A stretch of 15,049 nt of DNA from Stagnihabitans sp043738565 (GCA_043738565.1 JAYUGA010000122.1:1-15049), one strand, 5' to 3'; shown: positions 1-7,649, numbered from the stretch's first letter. The notes: generated from the sequence alone by a model not told the origin. Translations and numbers: made by a program.

Positions 1-14
1 GTAGCGCGAAGGTG

Positions 15-98
15 GCCCGAGTGGTGGAATGGTAGACGCAGAGGACTCAAAATCCTCCGCCGCGAGGCATGTCGGTTCGAGTCCGACCTCGGGCACCA
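15..98 (+). tRNA. tRNA-Leu (anticodon CAA)
   Basis: A complete class II tRNA with an encoded CCA end. The acceptor stem GCCCGAG (15-21) pairs with CTCGGGC (88-94), followed by discriminator A95 and CCA 96-98. The anticodon stem GAGGA (41-45) pairs with TCCTC (53-57) around the loop CTCAAAA, placing anticodon CAA at 48-50, which reads the leucine codon TTG. The long variable arm (58-70) folds as GCC-GCGA-GGC, typical of leucine tRNAs. The T arm is GTCGG-TTCGAGT-CCGAC (71-87). No gene lies close downstream, so it appears to be a single tRNA gene in this window. No clear terminator follows it. Confidence 0.97.
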
Positions 99-772
99 AT
101 TGTCTTGCAGGATCGCGTGACTGTCGCCCGGCCCGGGTCGGGTGGGATTGCGGCGAATTCACGACAAAGATGCGGCGGAGCCTTGGGGCGATTCGGGCAA
201 AGTTAATCCTTACAAAGTGTTAACAGGCAAAGATCATGTGGATTTTCCGAAATTGATGCCGAAAGTGAAACGCCGCGCTGCCGATGTTGGCAAAAATGCG
301 GCGGGAATTTTGCGGGATGGTTAAGCCCGCGATTGTTGTGGATTGGCAGGCAATCCAACCGCACTCACAGTAGTTTTCCGTGCCAATGTGGCGGTATTGC
401 AGGGAAACGCCAGTTTGAGGCCCGGATCATTGTTTCTGATCTCGAAACCGGGTTCAACCCGAGGTTAAAAGCCGGATTTTGCAGTCTGCCGCAGACCTAT
501 CGGGCCGCCGCAAGGTTGACATGATCCTGCCCAATTTCCCCTTTGCGCCAGACGTAACGCCCGGTAACTAGAAGGTGTCCTGAGTTTGCAGGACAAGGCC
601 GTGGGGGCGGTCTGTGAGTGGTGTGGCATCTGTGGGTGCGGGAAAGAGTTGTAACTGTGGGTCCAAGCGGGGCGCTGCGCCTTGCGGTTTGCCGGGACGG
701 AATCCTCCGTTTTGGCTGGGTCATGGTCGTCTCCAGCGCAACGCAACCATCACGACAGTCCGGCATCTGGCG

Positions 773-790
773 CGGCCACATTTGTGGCCG
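773..790. repeat. Near-perfect palindrome upstream of the first RTX gene
   Basis: Arms CGGCCACA (773-780) and TGTGGCCG (783-790) are exact reverse complements separated by TT. The site lies about 240 bp before the RTX-Hint start at 1032. It could be a dimeric regulator's operator or an RNA stem in a long leader. There is no T-run after it, so it does not look like an intrinsic terminator. The role is unknown. Confidence 0.6.
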
Positions 791-1018
791 GTCGTTTCTG
801 ACATTCCGCAAGGTGTGCCGGGAACTGCCAGGGTTGCGGGGGCGGCTTGCCGCCTTTGGAAATCGAATGGGGCTCCGGCCCCGGACATGCGACGGGATGT
901 GACGATGCGGACGACGGACGGAACCTTGAAACTTGCGGCAGCGGTTGCCGGAACGCACTCAGCCGCGCCGACCGATGCCGCAAGGACCGCATTCCCGTCG
1001 CGCACGCTCCGCGGATTT

Positions 1019-1025
1019 GAGGGGG
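1019..1025 (+). promoter_or_regulatory. Ribosome binding site of the first RTX-Hint gene
   Basis: GAGGGGG sits 6 nt before ATG 1032. It selects this ATG over the in-frame extension reaching back to 933, which has no such site and would add 33 arginine/proline-rich residues unlike a family N-terminus. Confidence 0.7.
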
Positions 1026-1031
1026 CCTGAC

Positions 1032-3242
1032 ATGGCACGATCCTATTTTTACAACGATGCCAATGGCAACCAGCGCGACGTTGATGCAGACAGCGTGTCG
1101 CTGCGCAGCGACGGCAACTGGTATGACAACAAAGGCAACCAGTGCCAGCCGCGACTGGACGGTTACGTCGAGGGCACGGCGGGCAACGACCTGATCGACT
1201 ACAATTACACCGGCGATCCCGAGGGCGACAAGATCGACCACAACGATGCCATTTTGCCGGACGCGGCCAAGCAGGACGATTGCGTGCTTGCCGGGGCCGG
1301 CGATGACACGGTGCTGGCGGGTATGGGCAATGACAAGGTGTTCGGCGGCACCGGCAACGACAGCCTGTCGGGACATGACGGCAACGATACGCTGTACGGC
1401 GATGCGGGCAACGACGTGCTGAGCGGCGACGCGGGCAACAATGTGTCCTATGGTGGTGCGGGCGACGACCGCTTTGTCGGTGGCGTCGGTGCGGATACCT
1501 TTGACGGCGGCACCGGTCAGGACAATCTGGACTATTCGGCCTCTGCCGGGCCGGTCAGTGTCAACCTGACGACCAGCGTTCTGTCGGGCGGCGATGCGGC
1601 CAATGACAACATATCGGGCGGGATCGACGGCGTGATCGGCTCGGCTTACGCCGACAGTCTGACCGGGTACGACCAGCAGGGCACGGGTGCTGGTGATACC
1701 TTTACCAACCAGTTCTGGGGCAATGCCGGCAACGACACCATCACTGGCATGGGCGGCAGCGACCTGATCTATGGTGGCCATGATCAGGATCTGATCTATG
1801 GCGGCACCGGAAATGACACGGTTTCGGGCGATGCCGGTAATGATGCGATTTACGGCGGCAACGGCAGTGATCTGGCCTATGGCGGCGATAACCATGACCT
1901 GATCGACACCTCGGGCAGCCTGCAAGCGCCGGATATCGGCTATCCGGGCCTCTACCCGGCGGACAGCGATCCGAACGACGACAAGGACACCGTCTACGGC
2001 GGCGCGGGCGAAGATACGATCCGCACCGGCGATGACCGCGACTGGATCGACGGCGGCAGCGGCAATGACTCGATTGACGCGGGCGTTGACAACGACACCG
2101 TGTCGGGTGGCGACGGCAATGACACGATTGTCGGGGCCGAGGGTGCTGACAGCATCGACGGCGGCGCGGGCAATGACCTGATCTATGGCGGTTATGGTCC
2201 CGGCGTGCCGGATGCGGTGAACATTCCCGATGCAACTGACCTCGCGCCCAACAACGGGCTGGACAGCATCCACGGCGGCGATGGCAACGACACCATCTTC
2301 GGCATGGACGACAACGACACGCTGTTTGGTGACGCGGGCAATGATGCGCTGGATGGCGGCATCGACAATGACCAGGTCTACGGTGGCACCGGCAATGACA
2401 ACATCACCGGCGGTCAGGGCGCGGATTCGCTGTATGGCGGCGATGACCGTGACCTGTTCGTCGGCGGCAGTGCCGGCGATTCTGCCGATGGCGGCGAGGG
2501 CGGCAATGATCACGACACGCTGGACCTGACCGGAACCGGGCCGTTCAAGATCGTCTACGACCCAAGCAACCCGGAAAACGGTGTGGTCAATTTCCTGGAC
2601 CCGACCAGCCATGCCATCACCGGATCGCTGACCTTCCAGAACATCGAGAATGTCATCCCCTGCTTTACCCCCGGCACCCTGATCGCCACCCCGCGCGGCG
2701 AAGTGGCGGTGGAAGACCTGGCGGTGGGTGACAAGATCATCACCCGCGACAACGGGATGCAGGAGATCCGCTGGCTCGGGCGGCGCGAACTGACCTGGAA
2801 CGATCTGGCCTCGGCTCCGCATCTGAAGCCGGTGCTGATCGGGCAGGGGGCCTTGGGCAACGGTCTGCCGGAACGTGACATGCTGGTGTCGCCGAACCAC
2901 CGCCTGCTGGTCGCCAATGACCGCACCGCGCTGTATTTCGACGAGCATGAGGTGCTGGTTGCGGCCAAGCATCTGGTGGCGGGCAAGGGCGTGCATTCGG
3001 TGGATGCGGCGGGCGCGTGCTATATCCACTTCATGTGCGACCGCCACGAGGTCGTGCTGTCAAACGGCGCCTGGACCGAAAGTTTCCAGCCCGGCGACTA
3101 CACGCTGAAGGGGATGGGCAACGCGCAACGCTCTGAAATCTATGACCTGTTCCCGGAGTTGAAGACCGAGGCGGGGCTGGAGAACTATAGCGCGGCACGC
3201 CGCACGCTGAAGCGCCACGAGGCCTTGCTGATTACGAGATAG
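1032..3242 (+). CDS. RTX calcium-binding protein with C-terminal Hint domain
   Basis: A protein of 736 residues, probably exported by a type I system and acting outside the cell; its target is unknown. Residues 1-45 are a non-repeat head. Residues about 46-500 hold many RTX nonapeptides (GGxGxDxLx, e.g. GGTGNDSLS), which bind calcium and fold as a parallel beta-roll after export. A linker of about 45 residues follows (DPSNPENG...NIENV), then a Hint_2-type domain starting at Cys544 (IPCFTPGT). This Cys is the expected nucleophile of N-S acyl shift, and the motif SPNHRLLV carries the block-B-like His. Hint domains self-cleave at their N-terminal Cys, so release of the RTX part is plausible but unproven. 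There is no Sec signal, as expected for type I substrates. No HlyB, HlyD or TolC genes lie nearby. ATG 1032 is chosen for its GAGGGGG site. The gene ends at a strong terminator and is paralogous to the gene at 3495. Confidence 0.93.
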   Translation: MARSYFYNDANGNQRDVDADSVSLRSDGNWYDNKGNQCQPRLDGYVEGTAGNDLIDYNYTGDPEGDKIDHNDAILPDAAKQDDCVLAGAGDDTVLAGMGNDKVFGGTGNDSLSGHDGNDTLYGDAGNDVLSGDAGNNVSYGGAGDDRFVGGVGADTFDGGTGQDNLDYSASAGPVSVNLTTSVLSGGDAANDNISGGIDGVIGSAYADSLTGYDQQGTGAGDTFTNQFWGNAGNDTITGMGGSDLIYGGHDQDLIYGGTGNDTVSGDAGNDAIYGGNGSDLAYGGDNHDLIDTSGSLQAPDIGYPGLYPADSDPNDDKDTVYGGAGEDTIRTGDDRDWIDGGSGNDSIDAGVDNDTVSGGDGNDTIVGAEGADSIDGGAGNDLIYGGYGPGVPDAVNIPDATDLAPNNGLDSIHGGDGNDTIFGMDDNDTLFGDAGNDALDGGIDNDQVYGGTGNDNITGGQGADSLYGGDDRDLFVGGSAGDSADGGEGGNDHDTLDLTGTGPFKIVYDPSNPENGVVNFLDPTSHAITGSLTFQNIENVIPCFTPGTLIATPRGEVAVEDLAVGDKIITRDNGMQEIRWLGRRELTWNDLASAPHLKPVLIGQGALGNGLPERDMLVSPNHRLLVANDRTALYFDEHEVLVAAKHLVAGKGVHSVDAAGACYIHFMCDRHEVVLSNGAWTESFQPGDYTLKGMGNAQRSEIYDLFPELKTEAGLENYSAARRTLKRHEALLITR
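1284..2510 (+). repeat. RTX nonapeptide-coding repeat array 1
   Basis: Degenerate 27-bp units encode GGxGxDxLx nonapeptides, with frequent GGCGGC and GGCAATGAC words. The array is interrupted by non-repeat stretches, among them one around 1530-1740 (DYSASAGPVSVNL...), one around 1905-1985 and one around 2195-2260. Such arrays can expand or contract by recombination. Confidence 0.85.
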
Positions 3243-3285
3243 GCATGCCGCATGTCGCGGCGCTTCGGGGTGGCGGCTAAGGAAC

Positions 3286-3308
3286 AGGGGGGCTTCGGCC
3301 CCCTTTTT
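3286..3308 (+). terminator. Intrinsic terminator after the first RTX-Hint gene
   Basis: The stem AGGGGGGC (3286-3293) pairs with GCCCCCTT (3298-3305) around a TTCG tetraloop, with one G-T pair, and runs into a T-tract (3304-3308). It begins 44 bp after the stop codon. This is a textbook rho-independent terminator with a stable UUCG loop, and it implies that the second RTX gene has its own promoter in 3309-3494. Confidence 0.93.
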
Positions 3309-3360
3309 CATCTTTGGCGGTTCCGGGATTCCACTGCCCAACCCCAGCGTGTTCTAGGAC

Positions 3361-3420
3361 CGTGGCCGGAATGCGGCTGCTGCCTTACCTTCGCCACATT
3401 CGATCCATAGCGTGGCCGAA
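3361..3420. repeat. Direct repeat CGTGGCCG pair upstream of the second RTX gene
   Basis: CGTGGCCGGA at 3361 and CGTGGCCGAA at 3411 start exactly 50 bp apart in the short interval between the terminator and ATG 3495. The core GTGGCCG also forms an arm of the palindrome at 773-790 upstream of the paralogous gene. It could be a regulator site. The word also occurs inside genes (near 5163 and 9733), so chance is not excluded. Confidence 0.3.
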
Positions 3421-3494
3421 AATCCCGCGAACCCGACATATTTTCCCTGTTTTTTGGGATTATGCGAGGTGCGTGGACTTCTGGGCAGGGCAAA

Positions 3495-6400
3495 ATGGCT
3501 ACCATCACCGGCACTAGCGGCAACGACACGATCACCGGCACTTCGCAGGACGACACCATCTATGGCGGTGCCGGCGACGACGCCCTCTATGGCGGCAACG
3601 GTCGCGACGCGCTTTACGGTGGCGACGGCAATGACACGATCGGTGGTGGGGCAAAGTCCGACTTACTCTTCGGTGGTGCCGGAACGGACACGCTCGATTA
3701 TTCCGTGCTCAAGAACGGCACCAGTGGCGTCAGCGTCAACCTGGCCACCAACACCGGATCGAACGGCGACGTGATCAGTGGCTTCGAGAATGTCACAGGC
3801 ACCGCTCGTGCCGACAGCCTCACTGGTGACAGCGGTGCAAACGTGCTCGACGGTCAAGGCGGCGACGACCTTCTCTCGGGCGGCGCTGGCAACGACACTC
3901 TCTACGGCGGCACCGGCAACGACTCTCTGCTGGGCGAGGATGGCAATGACGTTCTGAACGGCGGCGCAGGGGCCGATTCACTGGACGGCGGCACCGGAAC
4001 CGACACGGCAGATTACACTGGATCTAGTGCTGCGGTTTCGGTCAGTCTTGCCACCGGGCTGGGCATTGGCGGCGACGCCCAGGGCGACACCCTGACCGGG
4101 ATCGAGAACCTTATGGGTTCCTCGCTTGCCGACACTCTGACCGGGGACACGGGTGCCAACACTCTCTGGGGGGCGGCGGATAACGATCTGCTCTATGGCG
4201 GCGACGGCAACGACTCGCTGTTCGGCGGGACCGGCAGTGACACGCTGGACGGCGGCAACAACAATGACACGCTCGACGGCGGCACCAGCGCAGATTCGCT
4301 GACCGGCGGCGCGGGTGACGACCGGTTCGACCTGACCGGCGTCTTCGGCAATGACACGATCCTCGGCGGCGAAACCACGGAAACCACCGGCGATCTGATT
4401 GACGCCAGCACCCTGACCATTGGGGCGACGGTGAGTTTTTCGGGCTCCGAGGCCGGAACGATTTCGGACGGCACCAGCACCGCGACGTTCAGCCAGATCG
4501 AGAATTTCAATCTGACCGGGCTGAATGACAGCCTGAACGCTGGCAACGCAACGCTTGCCGTCGACGTGGATGCCGGGGCAGGCAATGACACGCTGATCGG
4601 GGGCGCGGGGGCCGATACGCTGATGGGCGGGCTTGGCGCCGACAGCATTACGGCGGGCGACGGCAATGACACCGTCTACGACGAATATAAGGGCAATGTC
4701 GCAGCAGGCGGTGCCGACACGATCAATCTGGACGCGGGCGACGATACCTATATCGGTTCGGGCACCGGCAATGCCGACAATGACCTGATCTATGGTGGCA
4801 CTGGCAATGACACCATCACCACCGCTGCCGGTTCGGACACCGTCTATGGCGGTTCGGGCAACGATTCCATCAGCATCGGCAATGACACGCTGGCCTCGAA
4901 CGGCGACGTGGCCTATGGCGGAATCGGCAGCGATACGATCAGCGGCGGCAATACCAACGACACGCTGGATGGCGGCGTTGGCGCCGACTCAATTCTGGGC
5001 AATGGCGGCAATGATGTCATCTATGGCGGCAGTGGCGCGCCGATTGGGACGACCTTCATCACCAACGGCACGTTCAGTGCCGGTTCCGCGGGGTGGAGCG
5101 GCACCGATCTGGAGACGAGCTACACCGAATCCGCCTATCTCGGTGGCAGTTCGACCAACAACGTGGCCGAGATGGATGGCAACAAGGGCCAGACCACGGT
5201 CATGCAGCAAAGTTTCGACGTGGACGGTGCGTTCAACGCGACGCTGACCTTCCGGTCCGTGGTGCGGACCGGCGCCACCGTCGGAACCGATGGCTTCAAG
5301 GCCGATATCCTGAACGCCTCGGGCACGGTCGTCGGGACGATGACGGTTCTGCCCACTTCAAACACCACCTGGGCAAATTACTCGCTGAACATCTCGTTCC
5401 CTGCTGGCGGCACCTATACGCTGCGCTTCACCGAAATCGGCAATGACGACAGTCTGGGCGCGATCATTGATGACATCCAGATCACCTCGACCAGCGCGGT
5501 TTCCGATACCTCGGCCGACACGCTCAGCGGTGGCGACGGCAACGACATAATCACGGCACAGGGCGGCAATGATGTGGTGTCGGGCGATGCGGGCAACGAT
5601 TTGCTCTATGGCGGCGATGACAACGACACGCTGTCTGGCGGCAGCGAGAGTGACACGCTCTATGGCGACCTCGGCGATGACTCGCTGTCGGGTGATGCTG
5701 GTGCGGACAGTCTGTTCGGCGGGGCCGGCAACGACCTGCTCTATGGCGGCGACGGCAATGATTCCGTGGCGGGCGGCACGGGTGACGACACTCTGTCGGG
5801 TGATGCTGGCGATGACTCGCTGTCGGGCGCCGCGGGGAATGACAGCCTGATCGGTGGGGCAGGGGCGGATGGTCTGGATGGCGGCGACGGCAATGACACG
5901 CTGGACGGCGGCACCGAGAATGACACTTTGTCGGGCGGGTTGGGCAATGACACTCTGATTGGCGGGGCTGGCGCGGACAGTCTGGATGGCGGCGACGGCA
6001 ATGACGCGATCTATGGCGGGACCGAGAATGACAGCCTTACCGGCGGTATCGGGAACGATACGCTGGATGGCGGCGACGGGGTTGACACTGTGTTGGGAGG
6101 GGACGGCAATGATGTTCTCTACGGCGGCAACGCTGCTGACCAGCTTTATGGCGGTTTGGGCGATGACAGGATCTATGGCGGTGCGGGCGACGAGGTCTTT
6201 GGCGTCGAGGCGGGCAATGACGCCTTGTACGGCGGCGACGATCAGGATGCGTTCACCGGGGGCATCGGCGATACGGTTGATGGCGGCGAGGGCGGCACCG
6301 ACTATGACACGCTGGACCTGACGGCCTGGGGTTGGGCGCTGACCAATATCATCCACGACCCGATGAACCCCGAAAACGGCACGGTGCAGTTCCTGGATGG

Positions 6401-7034
6401 GACGGGAAATGTCATTGGTTCGATGGGTTTTTCCAATATCGAAAAGGTTCTGCCCTGCTTCACCCGCGGCACCATGATCCTGACGGATCGCGGCGAGGTC
6501 GCGGTCGAGGATTTGCGGGCGGGCGATCTGGTGGAGACTTTGGACCACGGGGTGCAGCCCTTGCGCTGGGTGGGCAAGCGGGCCTTGAGCCTTGCCGATC
6601 TGATCGTGCAGCCGGCTTTGCGGCCGATCCGCATTGCGGCGGGGGCTTTGGGGCATGGGATGCCGGAACGGGATATGATGGTCTCGCCGCAGCACCGGAT
6701 GCTGGTGGAGGGGGTGCGGGCCGAGATGCTGTTTGGCGAGGCGCAGGTGCTGGTTGCGGCGGCGCATCTGACGGTCTTGCCCGATGTGATGCAGGCGCTG
6801 CCGTCTGGAGTGACCTATATCCATCTGCTGTTCGACGCCCATGAGCTGGTGCGGGCCGATGGCGCGTGGAGCGAAAGTTTCCAGCCTGCGGACCGGACAC
6901 TGGCAAATATGGGCCAAGCGCAGCGGGCCGAGATTGCGGCTTTGTTCCCGGATCTGTCGCAGGGTGCAGCCAGCTTCCCCTCGGCGCGGTTGTCGCTGAA
7001 AAGCTACGAGGCGCGGGTGCTGCTGGAGGCGTAA
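3495..7034 (+). CDS. Large RTX protein with inserted beta-rich module and C-terminal Hint domain
   Basis: A protein of 1179 residues, paralogous to the product of 1032-3242. It opens directly with RTX-like sequence (MATITGTSGNDTITGT). RTX array one covers about residues 3-515. It contains two inserts of the type DYTGSSAAVSVSLATG...GIENL that are common in such proteins. Residues about 518-668 form a non-RTX module (FITNGTFSAGSAGWSG ... YTLRFTEIGNDDSLGAIIDD) with the look of a galactose-binding/DUF642-like beta-sandwich. RTX array two covers about 672-930, followed by a linker (DPMNPENGTVQFLDG) and a Hint_2-type domain from Cys988 (LPCFTRGT) with SPQHRMLV. The predicted role is a secreted, calcium-stabilised, possibly glycan-binding surface or matrix protein that self-processes at Cys988; this is inferred. 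ATG 3495 is preferred over the in-frame ATG 3462 because AGGG lies 4 nt upstream and the mature family start is MATI. Type I export is assumed, but no exporter genes are in view. Confidence 0.92.
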   Translation: MATITGTSGNDTITGTSQDDTIYGGAGDDALYGGNGRDALYGGDGNDTIGGGAKSDLLFGGAGTDTLDYSVLKNGTSGVSVNLATNTGSNGDVISGFENVTGTARADSLTGDSGANVLDGQGGDDLLSGGAGNDTLYGGTGNDSLLGEDGNDVLNGGAGADSLDGGTGTDTADYTGSSAAVSVSLATGLGIGGDAQGDTLTGIENLMGSSLADTLTGDTGANTLWGAADNDLLYGGDGNDSLFGGTGSDTLDGGNNNDTLDGGTSADSLTGGAGDDRFDLTGVFGNDTILGGETTETTGDLIDASTLTIGATVSFSGSEAGTISDGTSTATFSQIENFNLTGLNDSLNAGNATLAVDVDAGAGNDTLIGGAGADTLMGGLGADSITAGDGNDTVYDEYKGNVAAGGADTINLDAGDDTYIGSGTGNADNDLIYGGTGNDTITTAAGSDTVYGGSGNDSISIGNDTLASNGDVAYGGIGSDTISGGNTNDTLDGGVGADSILGNGGNDVIYGGSGAPIGTTFITNGTFSAGSAGWSGTDLETSYTESAYLGGSSTNNVAEMDGNKGQTTVMQQSFDVDGAFNATLTFRSVVRTGATVGTDGFKADILNASGTVVGTMTVLPTSNTTWANYSLNISFPAGGTYTLRFTEIGNDDSLGAIIDDIQITSTSAVSDTSADTLSGGDGNDIITAQGGNDVVSGDAGNDLLYGGDDNDTLSGGSESDTLYGDLGDDSLSGDAGADSLFGGAGNDLLYGGDGNDSVAGGTGDDTLSGDAGDDSLSGAAGNDSLIGGAGADGLDGGDGNDTLDGGTENDTLSGGLGNDTLIGGAGADSLDGGDGNDAIYGGTENDSLTGGIGNDTLDGGDGVDTVLGGDGNDVLYGGNAADQLYGGLGDDRIYGGAGDEVFGVEAGNDALYGGDDQDAFTGGIGDTVDGGEGGTDYDTLDLTAWGWALTNIIHDPMNPENGTVQFLDGTGNVIGSMGFSNIEKVLPCFTRGTMILTDRGEVAVEDLRAGDLVETLDHGVQPLRWVGKRALSLADLIVQPALRPIRIAAGALGHGMPERDMMVSPQHRMLVEGVRAEMLFGEAQVLVAAAHLTVLPDVMQALPSGVTYIHLLFDAHELVRADGAWSESFQPADRTLANMGQAQRAEIAALFPDLSQGAASFPSARLSLKSYEARVLLEA
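3501..5034 (+). repeat. RTX nonapeptide-coding repeat array 2a
   Basis: Degenerate 27-bp GGxGxDxLx-coding units form the N-terminal half of the second RTX protein, interrupted by DYS/DYT-type inserts and by a stretch around 4330-4570 (VFGNDTILGG...NFNLTGL). The array ends where the beta-rich module begins. Confidence 0.8.
5514..6290 (+). repeat. RTX nonapeptide-coding repeat array 2b
   Basis: A second, more regular run of GGxGxDxLx-coding 27-bp units follows the inserted module. It contains the 108-bp tandem duplication at 5838-6053. Confidence 0.85.
5838..6053 (+). repeat. 108-bp tandem duplication within RTX array 2b
   Basis: Two adjacent 36-codon blocks (5838-5945 and 5946-6053), each four nonapeptides long, align without gaps. 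Both follow the pattern ND-LIGGAGAD-LDGGDGND---GGTEND-L-GG-G. By eye 28 of 36 residues are identical and most of the eight differences are conservative (S/T, L/I). This indicates duplication of a four-repeat block, older than a fresh copy since the codons have also diverged. Confidence 0.8.
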
Positions 7035-7052
7035 GCGGTGCCTTGCTGCGGA

Positions 7053-7637
7053 TTACAGGTGTTCTGCCCGCCATTTGGCCCAGTCTTCGGGGGTGTCGAG
7101 GTCGGTCAGGGCGTGGTGATCGGGCAGGGCGATCAGGCGGATCAGGGCGGCGTGGCGGGCAAGGATGCTGTGGGCACCGTGGTCGCCCGTGAGTTCAGCA
7201 AGTTCAGGAAGCAGCGCGGCGGGCAGGATGACCGGGTGGCCGGGTGTGTCGCCCGCGCTGCAGCGCAGGATCATCGCCGGGGTATGACCTGCGGCGGCGA
7301 TCAGTCTTGCTAGGTCGTCCGCGCCGATATCGGGCATGTCGGCGGGCAGGATCATCAGGGCGGTTCGGGTGACGGATGCCGCGGCGCGGATCGAGGCGGA
7401 CATGCCAGTGGCGGCGTCCGGGATCGGCAGGATCGTGAGGGGCAGGCCCTGTACTGCGGCACGACGAGCGGGGTCTGGGTCGCGCAGGGTGACTATAACA
7501 TTGGGCGTTTGGCTTAGCGCGATGGCGGCCTGACGGCGCAGGAGGGGCTGACTCTCGACCAGTTCCAGCAGTTTGTCACGGCCACGCATGCGCGACGAGG
7601 TTCCGGCGGCAGGGATCAGGATGGTGAGGTTGTGCAT
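7053..7637 (-). CDS. MobA/MocA-like nucleotidyltransferase
   Basis: A cytoplasmic protein of 194 residues in the NTP-transferase family that includes MocA, the CTP:molybdopterin cytidylyltransferase. The nucleotide-binding signature is at the N-terminus (IPAAGTSSRMRGRDKLLE, residues 8-25; compare LAAGxSxRMGxxKLL). The metal-binding aspartate motif is LPADMPDI, and a GHPVILP segment follows. Its length fits MocA, which matures molybdenum cofactor for xanthine-dehydrogenase-type enzymes, but substrate specificity cannot be read from the sequence. ATG 7637 is chosen because the AAG motif then lies at the usual distance from the N-terminus. No good ribosome site precedes it; instead a stem-loop ends 12 nt upstream. 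The gene is downstream of and co-oriented with the FAD oxidoreductase, and convergent with the RTX gene, leaving only 18 bp between their stop codons. Confidence 0.85.
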   Translation of the reverse strand: MHNLTILIPAAGTSSRMRGRDKLLELVESQPLLRRQAAIALSQTPNVIVTLRDPDPARRAAVQGLPLTILPIPDAATGMSASIRAAASVTRTALMILPADMPDIGADDLARLIAAAGHTPAMILRCSAGDTPGHPVILPAALLPELAELTGDHGAHSILARHAALIRLIALPDHHALTDLDTPEDWAKWRAEHL

Positions 7638-7649
7638 TTTGACCAAGGC

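Larger units (their letters stand above)
99..1031. other. Long non-coding interval rich in short hairpins
   Basis: About 930 bp without a convincing gene. The open frames here lack a ribosome site, recognisable domains and the strong G/C third-position bias of the real genes nearby. The stretch around 190-320 is AT-richer than the rest of the window. Short perfect stem-loops are seen at 339-357 (TGGATTG/CAATCCA), 449-461 (CGGGTT-C-AACCCG), 484-496 (GTCTG/CAGAC), 576-595 (TGTCCTG/CAGGACA), 697-710 (ACGGA/TCCGT, then TTT), 773-790 (CGGCCACA-TT-TGTGGCCG), 841-854 (GGCGGC-TT-GCCGCC) and 869-882 (GGGGC-TCCG-GCCCC). The interval must contain the promoter and leader of the downstream RTX gene. A TTGACA hexamer at 516-521 has no good -10 partner, so no promoter is called. 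Confidence 0.6.

Noticed and set aside
142..324. A possible 60-codon small protein (GTG start) downstream of the tRNA
   Set aside because: The amino-acid make-up is not absurd, but there is no clear ribosome site, the third codon positions are only about half G/C, and I recognise no family. It is left as uncertain non-coding sequence.
516..521. TTGACA as a -35 box of a promoter for the first RTX gene
   Set aside because: The sequence 16-18 nt downstream is C-rich and has no -10-like hexamer, and the site is over 500 bp from the start codon.
614..1030. An open frame of 138 codons just before the first RTX gene
   Set aside because: It is full of Arg, Gly and Pro, lacks a ribosome site and overlaps several hairpins; nothing supports it as a gene.
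750..3047. A 765-codon minus-strand frame with periodic AVDRVIAVAAI-like repeats opposite the first RTX gene
   Set aside because: The period and composition follow from reading the RTX repeats backwards (GGCAATGAC words become isoleucine/valine/alanine-rich). The plus strand has a ribosome site, domain structure and terminator. The same applies to 5358-6917 minus.
1284..6290. CRISPR-like regular repeats
   Set aside because: The repeats are degenerate, coding, 27 bp in period without spacers, and translate to RTX nonapeptides in an uninterrupted frame.
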